A DNA stretch of 38,589 nucleotides, taken from contig NZ_LYMK01000057.1 of the NCBI RefSeq assembly GCF_002157355.1, positions 1 through 38,589 of the forward strand, read 5' to 3'. A program made the position numbers and the translations under genes. Under the pieces are notes generated by a model. That model made no database searches. It had not been told where the DNA came from and saw only the letters and a program-made list of their open reading frames with translations. The stretch is from Variovorax sp. JS1663. GTDB taxonomy: Bacteria > Pseudomonadota > Gammaproteobacteria > Burkholderiales > Burkholderiaceae_C. Positions 1 to 6,391 of the stretch are shown here, piece by piece (the first letter of the stretch is position 1; each line of letters opens with the position of its first letter).

Positions 1-75
1 CAAGCGACGCCCGCCGCCGTGGACAACCCTGCGCCGCAGCTCCACTACGACTGCAATGAAAGAGAGGGTAGTCCA

Positions 76-765
76 GTGAGCCGCACGGCCGTCCCGAAGG
101 CGAATACCGCAGCCGAAGGCGAAGGCAGTCCAGTGACCGGGCAGCCGCCGGCAGGCCGGCCCCGCCAGAAGCAGCGCACCCGCCAAGCCCTGCTCCATGC
201 GGCAGCGCAGTTGATGCAGCAGGGGCGCCGGCCGGCGCTGGAAGAGATCGCCGAGGCCGCGCTGGTCTCGCGCGCCACCGCCTACCGCTATTTCCCGAAC
301 GTGGAAGCGCTGTACCTGGAGGCCTCGATCGACATCGAGACGCCGGCCCCGGACGAGGCCCTGCGCGGCGCACCGCCGGAGGACGTGGTGGGCCGGCTGG
401 AGCATGTGGACGAGGCACTGCACACCATGATCGCGGCCCACGAGGCGCCGCTGCGCATGATGCTGGCGCAGTCGCTTCAGCGCACCGCGCGCGGCGAGAT
501 CGACGAGGAGCTCCCGCCGCGCCAGAACCGCCGCACCCCGCTGATCGAGGCGGCGCTCGGACCGTCGTCGGGCCGGTTCAAGCCGGCCGCGCTGCGCAAG
601 CTCAAGCATGCGCTCGCGCTGGTGCTCGGGCCGGAGGCCATGGTCGTCTTCAAGGACGTACTGCGGCTCGATGACGCCGAGGCGCGGCGCGTCCGGCGCT
701 GGGCCATCCGGGCGCTGGTCGCCGCGGCGCAACCGCCTGGGCCGCAGGCCCGGCAGCATCGATGA
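76..765 (+). CDS. TetR/AcrR family transcriptional regulator
   Basis: One-component DNA-binding repressor. The N-terminal helix-turn-helix is clear: RQALLHAAAQL, then EEIAEAALVSRATAYRYFPN, then EALYLEA, which is the TetR three-helix layout with the typical Y-x-Y-F-x-N recognition end. The ligand-binding C-terminal half is not assignable to a known inducer. Three in-frame GTG codons (19, 76, 133) could start it. The one at 76 has a purine-rich AGAGAGGG upstream; 133 would give the most typical short TetR N-terminus; 19 is close to the window edge. It lies 47 bases ahead of the cytochrome c gene on the same strand, so the two could be co-transcribed, but no direct link is visible. Confidence 0.85.
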   Translation: MSRTAVPKANTAAEGEGSPVTGQPPAGRPRQKQRTRQALLHAAAQLMQQGRRPALEEIAEAALVSRATAYRYFPNVEALYLEASIDIETPAPDEALRGAPPEDVVGRLEHVDEALHTMIAAHEAPLRMMLAQSLQRTARGEIDEELPPRQNRRTPLIEAALGPSSGRFKPAALRKLKHALALVLGPEAMVVFKDVLRLDDAEARRVRRWAIRALVAAAQPPGPQARQHR

Positions 766-812
766 ATTTCGTCACCCCTTTGCGCTTCATTCCCTTGCTC
801 AAGGAGAGTTCC

Positions 813-1286
813 ATGCCGGTCCATCGTTCCCTGCTTGCCGCCCTCTCTCTTTTCGCCTGTGCAAGCGCCCTGGCTGCGCCCGGAGACAAGGCCGGCGACC
901 AGGTCCACCGCGGCCGCTACCTGGTACTGATCGCCGGCTGCAACGACTGCCACACACCCGGTTACGCGCCCCGCAACGGCCAGGTCGACGTGAAGCTCTG
1001 GCTCACCGGCGACGCCCTGGGCTGGGCCGGCCCCTGGGGCACGACCTATGCGACCAATCTGCGCCTGCTGCTGGCCGGCATGACCGAGCGGCAGTGGATC
1101 CAGTACGCGCGCCGCATGGAGCCCAGGCCGCCGATGCCGTGGTTCAACGTGCGGGCGATGAGCGATGCGGACCTGAAAGCGATCTATGCGTTCACGCGCT
1201 CGCTCGGCGCGGCGGGCGAGCCTGCGCCGGCCTACGTGCCGCCTGGCCAGAAGGCGGCGGGGCCGGTCGTGCGCTTTCCGGAGTGA
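813..1286 (+). CDS. small periplasmic c-type cytochrome
   Basis: 157-residue exported electron carrier. Residues 1-22 form a signal peptide (MPVHRSLLAALSLFACASALA) with an A-x-A type cleavage region. A single heme-binding motif C43-N-D-C46-H47 follows. Met108 in the segment RPPMPW is a candidate distal ligand. The protein resembles cytochrome domains that partner dehydrogenases, but no dehydrogenase is adjacent, so its electron donor is unknown. Start chosen at ATG 813 because AAGGAGAG lies just upstream; an upstream in-frame ATG at 762 overlaps the end of the TetR gene and has no better signal. Confidence 0.85.
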   Translation: MPVHRSLLAALSLFACASALAAPGDKAGDQVHRGRYLVLIAGCNDCHTPGYAPRNGQVDVKLWLTGDALGWAGPWGTTYATNLRLLLAGMTERQWIQYARRMEPRPPMPWFNVRAMSDADLKAIYAFTRSLGAAGEPAPAYVPPGQKAAGPVVRFPE

Positions 1287-1424
1287 ACACCGCGACATCG
1301 GCCTTCGTCGACAAGCCGAACCCGATGATCCTCGCAGAAGCCTGAGTCCGATCGCGCACCACGGCGCAGGGGCATGGGGGTCCATTCACCGCGCAGCGCC
1401 GCATCGCGGCCTACAATCCGCCGC

Positions 1425-1577
1425 ATGTCCCGACTGGCCCCGACCCTCCTCGCCGCTCCTGCCGCCATCGCGGCCGGCCTGCGCGCGCCGGTGGCTCGCA
1501 CCGTGATGGCCATGCCGGGTCAACAACACCAGCCGGCCGCACTTTCCCCCGCCCGGCGATCACCCTCCCCCCTTTAA
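1425..1577 (+). CDS. possible leaderless small ORF (50 codons) or gene remnant
   Basis: Reads MSRLAPTLLAAPAAIAAGLR then a Pro/Ser/Gln-rich tail. The N-terminus looks faintly like a signal peptide. The only support is the TACAAT hexamer at 1412-1417, placed so that transcription would begin at or near the ATG. No family is recognised and the composition could arise by chance in GC-rich DNA. Treat as tentative. Confidence 0.15.
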   Translation: MSRLAPTLLAAPAAIAAGLRAPVARTVMAMPGQQHQPAALSPARRSPSPL

Positions 1578-1600
1578 GCGCAAACCATCGATCGCCGGGC
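1551..1600. repeat. 11-bp perfect inverted repeat with 28-base spacer
   Basis: Left arm GCCCGGCGATC (1551-1561) and right arm GATCGCCGGGC (1590-1600) are exact reverse complements. The spacer holds a C-run and CTTTAAGCG. Position upstream of the rnk-like gene suggests an operator or leader structure; no protein family is implied by the sequence. Confidence 0.6.
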
Positions 1601-1619
1601 CCCCACAGCCCGCGCGTCC

Positions 1620-1650
1620 GCGACCGCCCGCGACGAAGCGGGCCGGTCGC
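1620..1650 (+). promoter_or_regulatory. strong hairpin in rnk-like 5' leader
   Basis: GCGACCG-CCCGC, loop GACGAA, then GCGGG-C-CGGTCGC: a 12-bp stem with one bulged C, ending 18 bases before the start codon at 1669. No T-run follows, so it is not a simple terminator for transcription from the left; it could affect translation or mRNA stability of the downstream gene. Confidence 0.5.
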
Positions 1651-1668
1651 ATTCGACTGGAGTGCGTC

Positions 1669-2082
1669 ATGCAAGCAACAGCCACCAACATCCTTCTCGG
1701 CGAGCGCACGCTCACCGAGCTCGACCATCAGCGCCTGAGCCGGCTGGTGGACAAGAGCGCGCCACCGGCACTCGAGGCGCTTCTCGATGCGACAGACATC
1801 GTAGGCTCGCGCGAGGTCGCGGCCAACGTGGTCACGATGTATTCGCAGGTGCGGATCGTCGATGCGAGCACGGGCCAGCCTCACACGCTCACGCTCTGCT
1901 ATCCCGCCGATGCCGAGCCTGCCGCGGGCTTCATCTCGGTGCTCTCGCCGGTCGGCCTGGCGCTGATCGGCCTGCGCGTGGGTGCGCTCGCGCGCTGGCG
2001 CGTGCCCGGCGGCGAGGAAGGCTGCGCGCGGCTGGAGCAGATCCTGTTCCAGCCCGAGGCCAGCGGCGACTACACGACCTGA
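1669..2082 (+). CDS. rnk: Rnk-like nucleoside diphosphate kinase regulator (GreA/GreB-fold)
   Basis: 137-residue protein that resembles the Rnk family: an N-terminal helical part followed by the GreA/GreB C-terminal FKBP-like domain. The C-terminal signature is visible as DIVGSREVAANVVTMYSQVR (typical V-x-x-x-S-x-V strand), then the conserved region around FISVLSPVGLALIGLRVG. Rnk proteins bind RNA polymerase near the secondary channel and influence nucleotide metabolism gene expression; that role is from the family. GGAG precedes the ATG. It sits 7 bases ahead of a universal stress protein gene, so the pair is probably one transcript, fitting a stress-response block that continues to the right. 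Confidence 0.85.
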   Translation: MQATATNILLGERTLTELDHQRLSRLVDKSAPPALEALLDATDIVGSREVAANVVTMYSQVRIVDASTGQPHTLTLCYPADAEPAAGFISVLSPVGLALIGLRVGALARWRVPGGEEGCARLEQILFQPEASGDYTT

Positions 2083-2089
2083 GGGCCCC

Positions 2090-3016
2090 ATGAACTTCAA
2101 GGCAATCCTCGTGCTCACCGATTTCTCCGCCGCCGCCTCGGCGGCACTGGACCGCGCCACGCTGCTGGCGATCGAACACCGCGCCACCCTCACGCTGATG
2201 CACGCCGCAGAACCTGGCGACACCGCGCCGTCCAATGCAGCGGTGCGCCTGGACCAGACGGCGCGGCAACTTGCGCAGCGCACCGGCCTGGAGGTCTTCG
2301 CGCGCTATGCCAGCGGGGATGCGCTCGCGGCCATCGCTGCCGAATCCGATCGCGTGGACCTGCTCGTGGTGCCGCACCGGCGCGCGCGAGGCTTGGCCGC
2401 CTTCCTGCACGGCCCGCCGGCGCTGCGTATCGCACGCGTGTGCCGCTGCCCGATGCTGGTGGTCAAGGCGGCGGCGCGCGAGCGCTATCGCAGGATCCTG
2501 GTGACGGTGGACTTCAAGGCCTTCTCGCAGTCGCTGGTGGCGCTGGCGTGCACCATCGACAGGCTTTCCGAAATCGAGCTCTTCCATGCCATCAGCCTGC
2601 GCGACGACGCCAGGCTGCGCGCGGCGGAAGCGTCGTACCAGGCCGTTCTGGCCTATCGCCGCCGCGTCCGGCAGGTGGCGCAGCAACGCATGTTCGCGCT
2701 CTCCGACTCCTTCCAGGCGCGGCGCAACCGCATGCTGATGGCGATCGGCCAGGGCGACCCGGCACGGCAGGCCCTGGTGCAACAGGAGTACGCGGGCGCC
2801 GACCTGGTGGTGGTGGGAAAGCGGCGGCGACCCGCCTGGGCCGACGCGCTGTTCGGCAGCGTCGCGCAACGCTTGCTGGCCTGGGCCGGGTGCGACGTGG
2901 TCGTGCTGCCGCACGACCCTCGGCCCTCGACACGCTCCGCTGCCAGGGACCGCCTGCACCGCGCCTTGCGTGGCGGCCGAGCGGCCCTGTTGCCGGGGTC
3001 GCGGCGCGGCGCGTGA
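2090..3016 (+). CDS. tandem-domain universal stress protein
   Basis: 308 residues made of two Usp domains: residues 1-125 (starts FKAILVLTDFS, ends CRCPMLVVK) and about 130-275 (starts YRRILVTVDFK, ends GCDVVVLPHDP). The classical ATP-binding G-x2-G-x9-G-S/T is incomplete: domain 1 has no glycine pair and domain 2 retains only GK...FGSVAQ, so nucleotide binding is doubtful. The last ~30 residues are Arg/Ala-rich and outside the fold. It follows the rnk-like gene by 7 bases. Usp proteins of this double form accompany low-oxygen and stationary-phase responses; the neighbouring hemerythrin and small heat-shock genes fit that. Confidence 0.9.
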   Translation: MNFKAILVLTDFSAAASAALDRATLLAIEHRATLTLMHAAEPGDTAPSNAAVRLDQTARQLAQRTGLEVFARYASGDALAAIAAESDRVDLLVVPHRRARGLAAFLHGPPALRIARVCRCPMLVVKAAARERYRRILVTVDFKAFSQSLVALACTIDRLSEIELFHAISLRDDARLRAAEASYQAVLAYRRRVRQVAQQRMFALSDSFQARRNRMLMAIGQGDPARQALVQQEYAGADLVVVGKRRRPAWADALFGSVAQRLLAWAGCDVVVLPHDPRPSTRSAARDRLHRALRGGRAALLPGSRRGA

Positions 3017-3092
3017 TGCCCTGGGCTCAGTCCAGCGTGGCGAGGCAGGCCGCGATGTCGCGCGCGCCCCGGCGCGTCGCCCGGGCATAGGC

Positions 3093-3110
3093 TGCCGGCG
3101 TGTTCCGGCA
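3093..3110. terminator. short hairpin between convergent genes
   Basis: TGCCGG, loop CGTGTT, CCGGCA between the convergent universal stress protein and hemerythrin genes. The stem is only 6 bp and lacks a T-run on either strand, so terminator function is weakly supported. Confidence 0.3.
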
Positions 3111-3117
3111 TGCGCCG

Positions 3118-3612
3118 CTAGGCAGCAGCCATCGCCTCTTCCATCAGCACTTCCTTGCGCGCCTCCAGCCGTTCGCGCATGCCGACGAGATCGAGGCCAC
3201 GCGCCGCGCGGGCCTTGACGAAGATCTCGTTGCGCTCTTCCTTCACGTGGTGGTCGATGTACTCGCCGAGCACCTTGACCTTGGCGTCGAACATCTCGTC
3301 CACGTCCTGCGCCTCCTGGATCTGCGCGATCAGATCCTTGGCGCTGGCGTGCTCGACCTCGGCTTCGTCGAGCAAGTCGGTCTCCTTGATCGCCTCGCGC
3401 AGCGCCGGATAGAAGATCTCTTCCTCGATCTGCGCGTGCACCGTCAGCTCCATGCAGATCTCGGTCGCCAGTTGACGCCGTTTCTCCGCGGCGCTCGCCG
3501 CACGGGAGCCGACGAGCTCGTCGTATTCCTTGAACATTTTCTTGACCTTGCGGTGGTCGGCATCGAGCAGGCTGCAGGCATCCGGCTCGGCGCGCTTGGT
3601 GGAAGTGGGCAT
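3118..3612 (-). CDS. hemerythrin HHE-domain protein
   Basis: 164-residue four-helix-bundle protein expected to bind a non-heme di-iron centre and O2 or NO. Candidate ligands in order: H20 (DADHRKVKK), H59 and E63 (HAQIEEEIFYPA), H88 (EVEHASAKD), H121/H122 and E126 (DHHVKEERNEIF). This spacing is typical of the hemerythrin-like cation-binding family. Start set at ATG 3612 because GGAGAT lies just upstream; an in-frame codon at 3645 would add 11 residues with no ribosome site. The exact role (oxygen sensing, iron or NO handling) cannot be read from sequence; its place beside stress proteins suggests redox or low-oxygen protection. Confidence 0.9.
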   Translation of the reverse strand: MPTSTKRAEPDACSLLDADHRKVKKMFKEYDELVGSRAASAAEKRRQLATEICMELTVHAQIEEEIFYPALREAIKETDLLDEAEVEHASAKDLIAQIQEAQDVDEMFDAKVKVLGEYIDHHVKEERNEIFVKARAARGLDLVGMRERLEARKEVLMEEAMAAA

Positions 3613-3777
3613 GGTGTATCTCCATCGAGGGGTTGTGGGGAACACCGAGGATGTCGTGCGCCTGCGCGCCTTGCGTAGGAAAGCGCCGCCAGGTGCTAGC
3701 GGCCTGTGCCGATGCGCGATGGAAGCGCACCGGTGGAGCTCGCACGCGACGGACAGGTCGATCCCGCGGCAATGCGC

Positions 3778-3819
3778 TATGCACCTTCCCCGGCCAGAGT
3801 GGCCAGGGGAAGGTGCATA
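3778..3819. terminator. long near-perfect hairpin after the hsp20 operon
   Basis: Arms TATGCACCTTCCCC (3778-3791) and GGGGAAGGTGCATA (3806-3819) are exactly complementary over 14 bp, continued inward by GGCCA / TGGCC around a GAG loop with one bulged A. It begins 6 bases beyond the stop of the second small heat-shock gene (minus strand). No T-run follows on either strand, so it may act as a 3' stability element or a processed terminator rather than a textbook intrinsic terminator. Confidence 0.65.
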
Positions 3820-3824
3820 AACCC

Positions 3825-4232
3825 TCAGGCGGCCTTGACCTCGATGCGTCGCGGCTTGGCCTGCTCCACCTTCGGGATGCGCAGCGTCAGCACGCCGTGC
3901 TTGAGCTCCGCCGACACCTTCTCGGTGTCCAACTCTTTGCTCAGCGTGAAGATGCGGCGGAAGCGCGCCAGGCCGACCTCCGTATGGCTGGATTGCAGCC
4001 CTTCAGGCACGCTCAAGGCGGACTCGGCCTCAATGGTCAGCGTGTCGGATTCCACGTGCAGATGCAGGTTGTCCTTGGACACGCCGGGCAGGTCGGCGTA
4101 CAGCGTGATGCCGGTGCCGTCCTCCACGACGTCGACCGGCGGGGTCAGCGCCGCTTCGACATAGTTCGCCGAGGTCTTGCTGCGGGCGCTCTCGGAGGGA
4201 GCGCGCACTTGGGCAGTGTCGACTTGGTTCAT
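3825..4232 (-). CDS. small heat-shock protein Hsp20 (second gene of pair)
   Basis: 135-residue ATP-independent holdase chaperone. The alpha-crystallin domain spans about residues 28-130: TPPVDVVEDGTGITLYADLPGV at the first strands and the signature VSAELKHGVLTLRIPK near the end. The C-terminal I-x-V oligomerisation motif is present in RRIEVKAA. AAGGAGAG precedes the ATG. It lies 15 bases behind the other hsp20 gene on the same strand, so both are made from one message. Two divergent Hsp20 paralogues in tandem usually form mixed or separate oligomers; which applies here is unknown. Confidence 0.93.
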   Translation of the reverse strand: MNQVDTAQVRAPSESARSKTSANYVEAALTPPVDVVEDGTGITLYADLPGVSKDNLHLHVESDTLTIEAESALSVPEGLQSSHTEVGLARFRRIFTLSKELDTEKVSAELKHGVLTLRIPKVEQAKPRRIEVKAA

Positions 4233-4247
4233 CTCGCTCTCCTTTCC

Positions 4248-4685
4248 TCACTGGATGGTGATGCGGCGCGGCTGCGCGGAGGCGCGCCGCTGAACTGTGA
4301 TGTGGATGACGCCATTGCGGTAGTCGGCCTTGATCGCTTCCGGGTCGGCGTCTTCGGGCAACGTCAGCATGCGACGGAAGTTGCCCGTGAAGCGCTCGTT
4401 GATGTGGACGGTCGAAGACGCTTCACCCTCAGGCAGCGTCGAGGGTCGCTCGCCGGAAATGGTCAGCAGGCCGCGGTCGAGCTGGACCTCCAGCGTGGCC
4501 GGGTCCAGCCCGGGGGCGAAGGCATAGATTTCCACTGTCTGCGGCGTGCCGCCGACGTTCAGGGCCGGAAAACCGCCCCGGCCCAGCCCTCGGATGCTTG
4601 GAGACAGATCGAAGGCCTGCTGCATTTCGCGTTGCAGGCGATCCATCTCGGCGAACAGGTCGCGCGGAAATAAGGATCGATACAT
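4248..4685 (-). CDS. small heat-shock protein Hsp20 (first gene of pair)
   Basis: 145-residue alpha-crystallin family chaperone. N-terminal arm MYRSLFPRDLFAEMDRLQRE is the usual amphipathic helix of bacterial class A/B Hsp20. The crystallin domain runs from about residue 45 to 138 with EIYAFAPGLDPATLEV, the F-x-R-x-x-x-LP segment (FRRMLTLPEDAD) and a modified A-x-x-x-N-G-V signature (IKADYRNGVIHITV). It ends with an I-x-I motif (RRITIQ). A strong GGAGG lies 6 bases ahead of the ATG but is predicted to be paired in a short hairpin (see regulatory entry), suggesting heat-controlled translation. Candidate sigma-32 promoter upstream. Confidence 0.93.
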   Translation of the reverse strand: MYRSLFPRDLFAEMDRLQREMQQAFDLSPSIRGLGRGGFPALNVGGTPQTVEIYAFAPGLDPATLEVQLDRGLLTISGERPSTLPEGEASSTVHINERFTGNFRRMLTLPEDADPEAIKADYRNGVIHITVQRRASAQPRRITIQ

Positions 4686-4689
4686 GGCG

Positions 4690-4746
4690 AAACCTCCATA
4701 GGATTAAACCGAACAGAAGTAGAAGCGCCTCAGAAGCGGGCGCTTC
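4690..4746 (-). promoter_or_regulatory. candidate RNA thermometer in hsp20 leader
   Basis: On the minus strand the leader folds into two stems. The upper is GAAGCGCC / GGCGCTTC, 8 bp perfect with a 9-base loop (4722-4746). The lower, 4690-4705, is AATCCT, loop ATGG overlapping the SD, and AGGTTT: five pairs with one U-U mismatch that would cover most of GGAGG. A weak, mismatched helix over the ribosome site below a stable hairpin is the layout of ROSE-type thermosensors of small heat-shock genes. This is hand folding only. Confidence 0.4.
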
Positions 4747-4753
4747 CGGCGAT

Positions 4754-4782
4754 GATTTAGGAGCGGCTTTCGCGGATTCAAG
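4754..4782 (-). promoter_or_regulatory. candidate heat-shock (sigma-32) promoter for hsp20 pair
   Basis: On the minus strand CTTGAA (4782-4777) is followed after 15 bases by CCTAAATC (4761-4754). The -35 matches the CTTGAA core of RpoH promoters; the -10 is only a partial match to CCCCAT-type. Spacing is within the known range and the site is about 70 bases ahead of the first hsp20 ATG. Confidence 0.4.
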
Positions 4783-4943
4783 AGGCCCCGGAATCCTGCA
4801 CGGCGCCAAGCTGGCGGCTAGTTCAGCGCCGCTCGCTCCACGTTGCTTGGGTCGGTCGCGCAGAAGCCGGTAGGAATGCGCGCTTGACGTGTCGGGCCCT
4901 GCGCCGACATCGCTTCACACCTCGCGTTCTAGGGTGTGTGGAA

Positions 4944-4963
4944 CCTGGCGCCAAAGCGCCAGG
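4944..4963 (+). promoter_or_regulatory. 8-bp perfect inverted repeat ahead of DUF3606 gene
   Basis: CCTGGCGC, loop CAAA, GCGCCAGG. It lies in the 312-base divergent region between the hsp20 pair and the DUF3606/alcohol dehydrogenase pair, 35 bases before the ATG at 4998. Could be an operator or an mRNA leader hairpin; nothing else is evident in the rest of this gap apart from the hsp20 control elements. Confidence 0.45.
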
Positions 4964-4997
4964 CAAAGCGCCAACTACCGAATTGCAAGGAAGCGAC

Positions 4998-5228
4998 ATG
5001 CCCGAATCTCGAGACTTTTCCCGGCCCGAAAGCATCGACCTCGGCTCTCCCGGTGCCGTGGAGGAACTTGCGAAGCGCTTCGACGGCACACCCCAGCAGA
5101 TCCGCGACGCCGCCAAGACTGTCGGCAGCCGGATCGCGGACATCGAGATGCACCTGAAGGGAACCCGCAGCGCAAGCAACGAACAGCGGATGGAAGATCA
5201 GCCGCCGTCACCCGGAGCGCGCCCATGA
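4998..5228 (+). CDS. DUF3606-like small protein
   Basis: 76 residues. The segment from S12 (ESIDLGSPGAVEELAKRFD) through IRDAAKTVGSRIADIEMHL matches the DUF3606 pattern: an 'I-x-L/V' start, an E-V/L-x-x-W/L-A-x-x-F/L helix, then A-V/A-x-x-V-G-x-x-x-x-x-V/I-x-x-H/Y-L. The family has no known biochemical role. The tail is Gln/Pro/Ser-rich. AAGGAAG precedes the ATG. Its stop overlaps the next start by ATGA, so it is translationally coupled to the zinc alcohol dehydrogenase. Confidence 0.75.
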   Translation: MPESRDFSRPESIDLGSPGAVEELAKRFDGTPQQIRDAAKTVGSRIADIEMHLKGTRSASNEQRMEDQPPSPGARP

Positions 5229-6385
5229 AGGCCCTCGTTTATCACGGCGGCAAGGACGTGCGCGTCGAGACAGTCAAGGATCCGGTGATACGGGAACCGG
5301 ACGATATTCTGCTGCGCGTGACGGCCACCGCCATCTGCGGCTCGGACCTGCACCTCTACCGCGGCAAGGTGCCGGGCCTGAAGTCCGGCGACATCCTCGG
5401 GCACGAATTCATGGGCGAAGTGGTCGACGCCGGCAGCGCGGTCACTGCCGTCCATACCGGCGACCGGGTGGTGGTGCCCTTCGTGATCGCCTGCGGCGCG
5501 TGCTTCTTCTGCGAGAAGCGCCTGTTCGCCGCCTGCGAAACGAGCAACACGGGGCGCGGTGCCATCGTCAACAAGAAGAGCCTGCGCCCCGGCGCGGCGC
5601 TGTTCGGCTACACCCACCTGTATGGCGGGGTGCCGGGTGGACAGGCCGAGTATGTGCGCGTGCCTCGGGCCAACGTCGGGCCCCTGCGCATTCCCGATGC
5701 GCTCTCGGACGAGCAGGTGCTGTTTCTCAGCGACATCCTGCCCACCGGCTACCAGGCGGTGCTGAACGCCGAAGTCGGGCCGGGCTCCACGCTGGCGATC
5801 TTCGGCGCCGGACCGGTCGGCCTGATGGCGGCCGCCTGTGCCCGCCTGCTCGGGGTGGAAGACATCATCATGGTCGACCACCACGATTACCGCCTGGACT
5901 TCGCGCAGCGCGCCTATGGCGCCGCTCCCATCAACTTCGACCGGGTCGATGCGGCGGAGGTGATCCTCGAGGCCACGCACGGGCGAGGCGTGGACGCCGT
6001 CATCGATGCCGTCGGCTTCGAGGCCAAGGGCAGCGCGCTGGAGACGTGGCTCACCCGGCTGAAGATCGAGGGCAGCAGCGGCAAGGCCCTGCGGCAGTGC
6101 ATCGCGGCGGTGCGCCGCGGCGGCGTGATCAGCGTGCCGGGCGTGTACGCCGGCTTCCTGCATGGCTTCCTGTTCGGCGACATCTTCGAGAAGGGGCTTA
6201 CCGTCAAGGCCGGCCAGACCCACGTCCAGCGCTTCATGCCCGAACTGCTGGAGCACGTCGGCAACGGGAAGCTCAGGCCCGAGGCCATCATCACCCACCG
6301 GCTGCCGCTGGCGCAGGCCGCGCGCGGCTACCAGGTGTTCAACCAGCAGCAGGAGGAGTGCCGCAAGGTGGTGCTCACGCCCTGA
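5225..6385 (+). CDS. zinc-dependent alcohol dehydrogenase (formaldehyde-dehydrogenase-like MDR)
   Basis: 386-residue NAD(P)-dependent medium-chain dehydrogenase. Catalytic zinc ligands C38 (ICGSDLHLYRG), H60-E61 (GHEFMGEVV); structural zinc cysteines C90, C93, C96, C104 (CGACFFCEKRLFAAC). Rossmann motif GAGPVG at 194-199. The insert GYTHLYGGVPGGQAEYVRVP and the later segment with ALRQCIAAVRRGGVISVPGVY are typical of the subgroup related to glutathione-independent formaldehyde dehydrogenase, so small aldehydes or alcohols are likely substrates; the real one is unknown. Overlaps the DUF3606 gene by four bases. Context in a stress block suggests aldehyde detoxification. Confidence 0.9.
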   Translation: MKALVYHGGKDVRVETVKDPVIREPDDILLRVTATAICGSDLHLYRGKVPGLKSGDILGHEFMGEVVDAGSAVTAVHTGDRVVVPFVIACGACFFCEKRLFAACETSNTGRGAIVNKKSLRPGAALFGYTHLYGGVPGGQAEYVRVPRANVGPLRIPDALSDEQVLFLSDILPTGYQAVLNAEVGPGSTLAIFGAGPVGLMAAACARLLGVEDIIMVDHHDYRLDFAQRAYGAAPINFDRVDAAEVILEATHGRGVDAVIDAVGFEAKGSALETWLTRLKIEGSSGKALRQCIAAVRRGGVISVPGVYAGFLHGFLFGDIFEKGLTVKAGQTHVQRFMPELLEHVGNGKLRPEAIITHRLPLAQAARGYQVFNQQQEECRKVVLTP

Positions 6386-6391
6386 CGGCCC

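Larger units (their letters stand above)
1287..1668. other. 382-base intergenic region before rnk-like gene
   Basis: No established gene. It holds a TACAAT -10-like hexamer (1412-1417) eight bases ahead of an ATG (1425) that opens a 50-codon frame with low-complexity, Ala/Pro-rich translation; this could be a leaderless small ORF, a decayed gene, or noise. Further on are two inverted repeats, 1551-1600 and 1620-1650, annotated separately. Confidence 0.5.

Noticed and set aside
1287..1668. tRNA or other structured RNA gene in the first large gap
   Set aside because: No cloverleaf pattern or CCA end; only two inverted repeats are seen.
3017..3117. Minus-strand reading ending ...RGARDIAACLATLD that resembles the tail of an ankyrin-like protein
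   Set aside because: Only ~25 residues, no start and it runs out of frame into the hemerythrin gene; too short to call a pseudogene.
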